From assembly GCA_035544835.1 (NCBI GenBank), contig DASZZV010000408.1:1-31188 (forward strand): 31,188 nucleotides of DNA, given 5' to 3'. The position numbers and the translations under genes are program-made. Shown one piece after another: positions 29,896 to 31,188 of this stretch; the stretch's first letter is position 1; each line of letters starts with the position of its first letter. The stretch comes from DASZZV01 sp035544835. Its GTDB lineage: Bacteria > Acidobacteriota > Thermoanaerobaculia > Gp7-AA8. The notes beneath the pieces were generated by a model. The model was not told the DNA's origin. It searched no databases and was given only the letters and a program-made list of their open reading frames with translations.

Positions 29896-31188
29896 ACGAT
29901 CGCCTCTGCAAGCTCTGTTGCATGCGAATAGAGAAAGGCGTGGGCTCCTCGAAGCCGCACAACCCGGGCGGCCGTTTTCTCGAGAAACGCCCAGTCGATC
30001 AGCGGGTCTTCACTCCCAACGATCACGGCGTGCGATCGAAGATCGCTCACGGGCCGATGCAGACTCAGGTAACGACGCGCCGACCGCCATACACGAGCCA
30101 GACCATCCTGCCAGTAGTCGCGAATCACCAGCGCCAGCAGCGACGGCGCTTCACGAACCCCATCGCGCATCAGATCCCACATCAGACTGAAGAAACCGCG
30201 GCGGGAGTCGCTCCACACGGGCGAGAGAAATACAGCACGGGTTTCACGTGACATTTGAGCGATCTGGTCGACGACCTGGCAACCGGTCGAGTGACCGATC
30301 CAGACGACTGACTTCAACCCCGCCGCCTCACTCCACTTCGTCAGCCGAGCGGCGTCGCGCTCCGGCGCCACCGTTTCGGTGAGACTGAATCCATATCCCG
30401 GCAGATCGGGCGCCACGGCCTGGATTCCACGCGCGTACAACTCGCGAGCGAGCGGGCGAAAGTAGGAGCTGGAAACGCCGAGACCATGAACGAGAACAAC
30501 CGTTGGCCGCGGCCCCGACTGTCGGTAGCAGAGGCCCTCCAGGCAATCGCGCACCCCCCAGGTGAACAGAGGCTCGCGCGTTCCGATTGTTTCTGCCGAG
30601 GAATCAACCTCGCGCAGGAATGCCAGGACCTCGTCATTGAATCGTTCCGCGTTCTCCCACATGGCGATGTGCCCTGCATGCGGAACAAAGACGAGCCTCG
30701 ATCCAGGGATCAGCTGCTGCATTTGACGCGCGTACCGCGCCGGCACGAGGGGATCGAAGTCGCCCCAGATCAGCAGCGTGGGCAGCCGGAGAGTTCCAAG
30801 AAGCGCGCGTGCGTCGTCGCGCAGCAGACGCGTCGCCGCAACCGCAACCGAAGTGGGACCGGCCCGGAGAAAATCGGCGGCCAGGACGCGAGAAAAACTC
30901 AGCAGCCCGGCCGGCGGCATCTTCGCCCCTTCCAGATGCACCAGCGGATCGGTTCCAAAAGGAAGTCCCGTGGAGCTCACCAGGACCAGTGACCGGATCA
31001 GATCGGGACGGGAAGCGGCGAGGTGGATGGCGATCTGCCCTCCCATCGAGTGGCCGATCAGATGAACCGGACGTCCAGAGAATCTCGCCCCTAAATACCT
31101 GGCCAGCAACACCGCCTCATCGTCGAAGGGGAGCGGGAGCGAAGAGGCCCCGATAAATCGGCGGTTGCGCCCGAACCCGACCAGGTCG
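29874..31188 (-). CDS. Tandem alpha/beta-hydrolase fusion protein (5' end outside the window)
   Basis: At least 437 residues; the frame is open to the right edge and begins there with DLVGFGRNRRF, the usual start of the strand-4 region, so the first domain is partly missing. Domain 1 has the nucleophile elbow GHSMGGQ, an acid in WGDFDPLVP and the base in PHAGHIAMWE. Domain 2 restarts with VVLVHGLGVSSSYFRPLARE and PDLPGYGFS, has the elbow GHSTGCQ, an acid in VGSEDPLID and a final His in RGAHAFLYSHA. Two complete hydrolase folds in one chain are unusual and suggest a duplication or a fusion. Substrates (esters, lactones, halides or C-C bonds) cannot be read from sequence. Confidence 0.88.
   Translation of the reverse strand, partial: DLVGFGRNRRFIGASSLPLPFDDEAVLLARYLGARFSGRPVHLIGHSMGGQIAIHLAASRPDLIRSLVLVSSTGLPFGTDPLVHLEGAKMPPAGLLSFSRVLAADFLRAGPTSVAVAATRLLRDDARALLGTLRLPTLLIWGDFDPLVPARYARQMQQLIPGSRLVFVPHAGHIAMWENAERFNDEVLAFLREVDSSAETIGTREPLFTWGVRDCLEGLCYRQSGPRPTVVLVHGLGVSSSYFRPLARELYARGIQAVAPDLPGYGFSLTETVAPERDAARLTKWSEAAGLKSVVWIGHSTGCQVVDQIAQMSRETRAVFLSPVWSDSRRGFFSLMWDLMRDGVREAPSLLALVIRDYWQDGLARVWRSARRYLSLHRPVSDLRSHAVIVGSEDPLIDWAFLEKTAARVVRLRGAHAFLYSHATELAEAIVWELERS

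Overview
The window looks like one stretch of a GC-rich Gram-negative chromosome. The outer-membrane TonB-dependent receptor with an N-terminal carboxypeptidase-like domain (Oar type), the phosphodiesterase-TPR lipoprotein, the FlgD-type Ig-like domains and the rich load of palindromic intergenic repeats fit Acidobacteriota or a neighbouring phylum best. That placement is an inference; there is no rRNA or other phylogenetic marker. I saw no rRNA, tRNA or CRISPR array.

Left part (1-9817): after about 930 bases without a recognisable gene comes a tight, plus-strand operon of five genes. It encodes a secreted protein with FlgD-like Ig domains, a large secreted right-handed beta-helix protein with several FlgD-like Ig domains, a 1251-residue secreted Rhs/YD-repeat protein with a short Cys-rich C-terminal tip, and two small membrane proteins directly behind the tip. 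The last two sit where immunity genes of polymorphic toxins usually sit.

Middle part (9818-19970): this is an accessory region. Two families of long, structured, GC-rich non-coding repeats (here called A and B) occur as inverted pairs between 9905 and 11308. A trypsin-like protease follows on the minus strand. Then comes a compact mobile module: a divergent XRE repressor, a large primase/P-loop ATPase and a translationally coupled XerC-like tyrosine recombinase, bracketed by an identical 14-bp direct repeat (12548-12561 and 17187-17200). Right after it lies an orphan Rhs tip with an overlapping Sel1-repeat membrane protein (17402-18500), followed by a third copy of repeat A and a frameshifted small gene.

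The most interesting reading joins these parts. The full-length Rhs gene and the orphan tip share an exact 21-bp stretch in the Rhs core, in the same orientation. Each tip is followed by one or two small genes and then by a copy of repeat A. The arrangement looks like a set of exchangeable toxin-tip cassettes with homology at both ends, next to a recombinase-bearing element. This is inference; the shared sequences and their order are seen directly.

Right part (19971-31188): these look like ordinary chromosomal genes. They are a polar amino-acid ABC transporter made of a binding-protein/permease fusion plus ATPase, a TonB-dependent receptor with its terminator, a phosphodiesterase-TPR lipoprotein, a divergent VIT1/CCC1-type transporter, a papain-like peptidase, and a tandem alpha/beta-hydrolase fusion that runs off the right edge. 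Intergenic spaces here carry inverted heptamer tandem repeats and a mosaic of nested palindromes.
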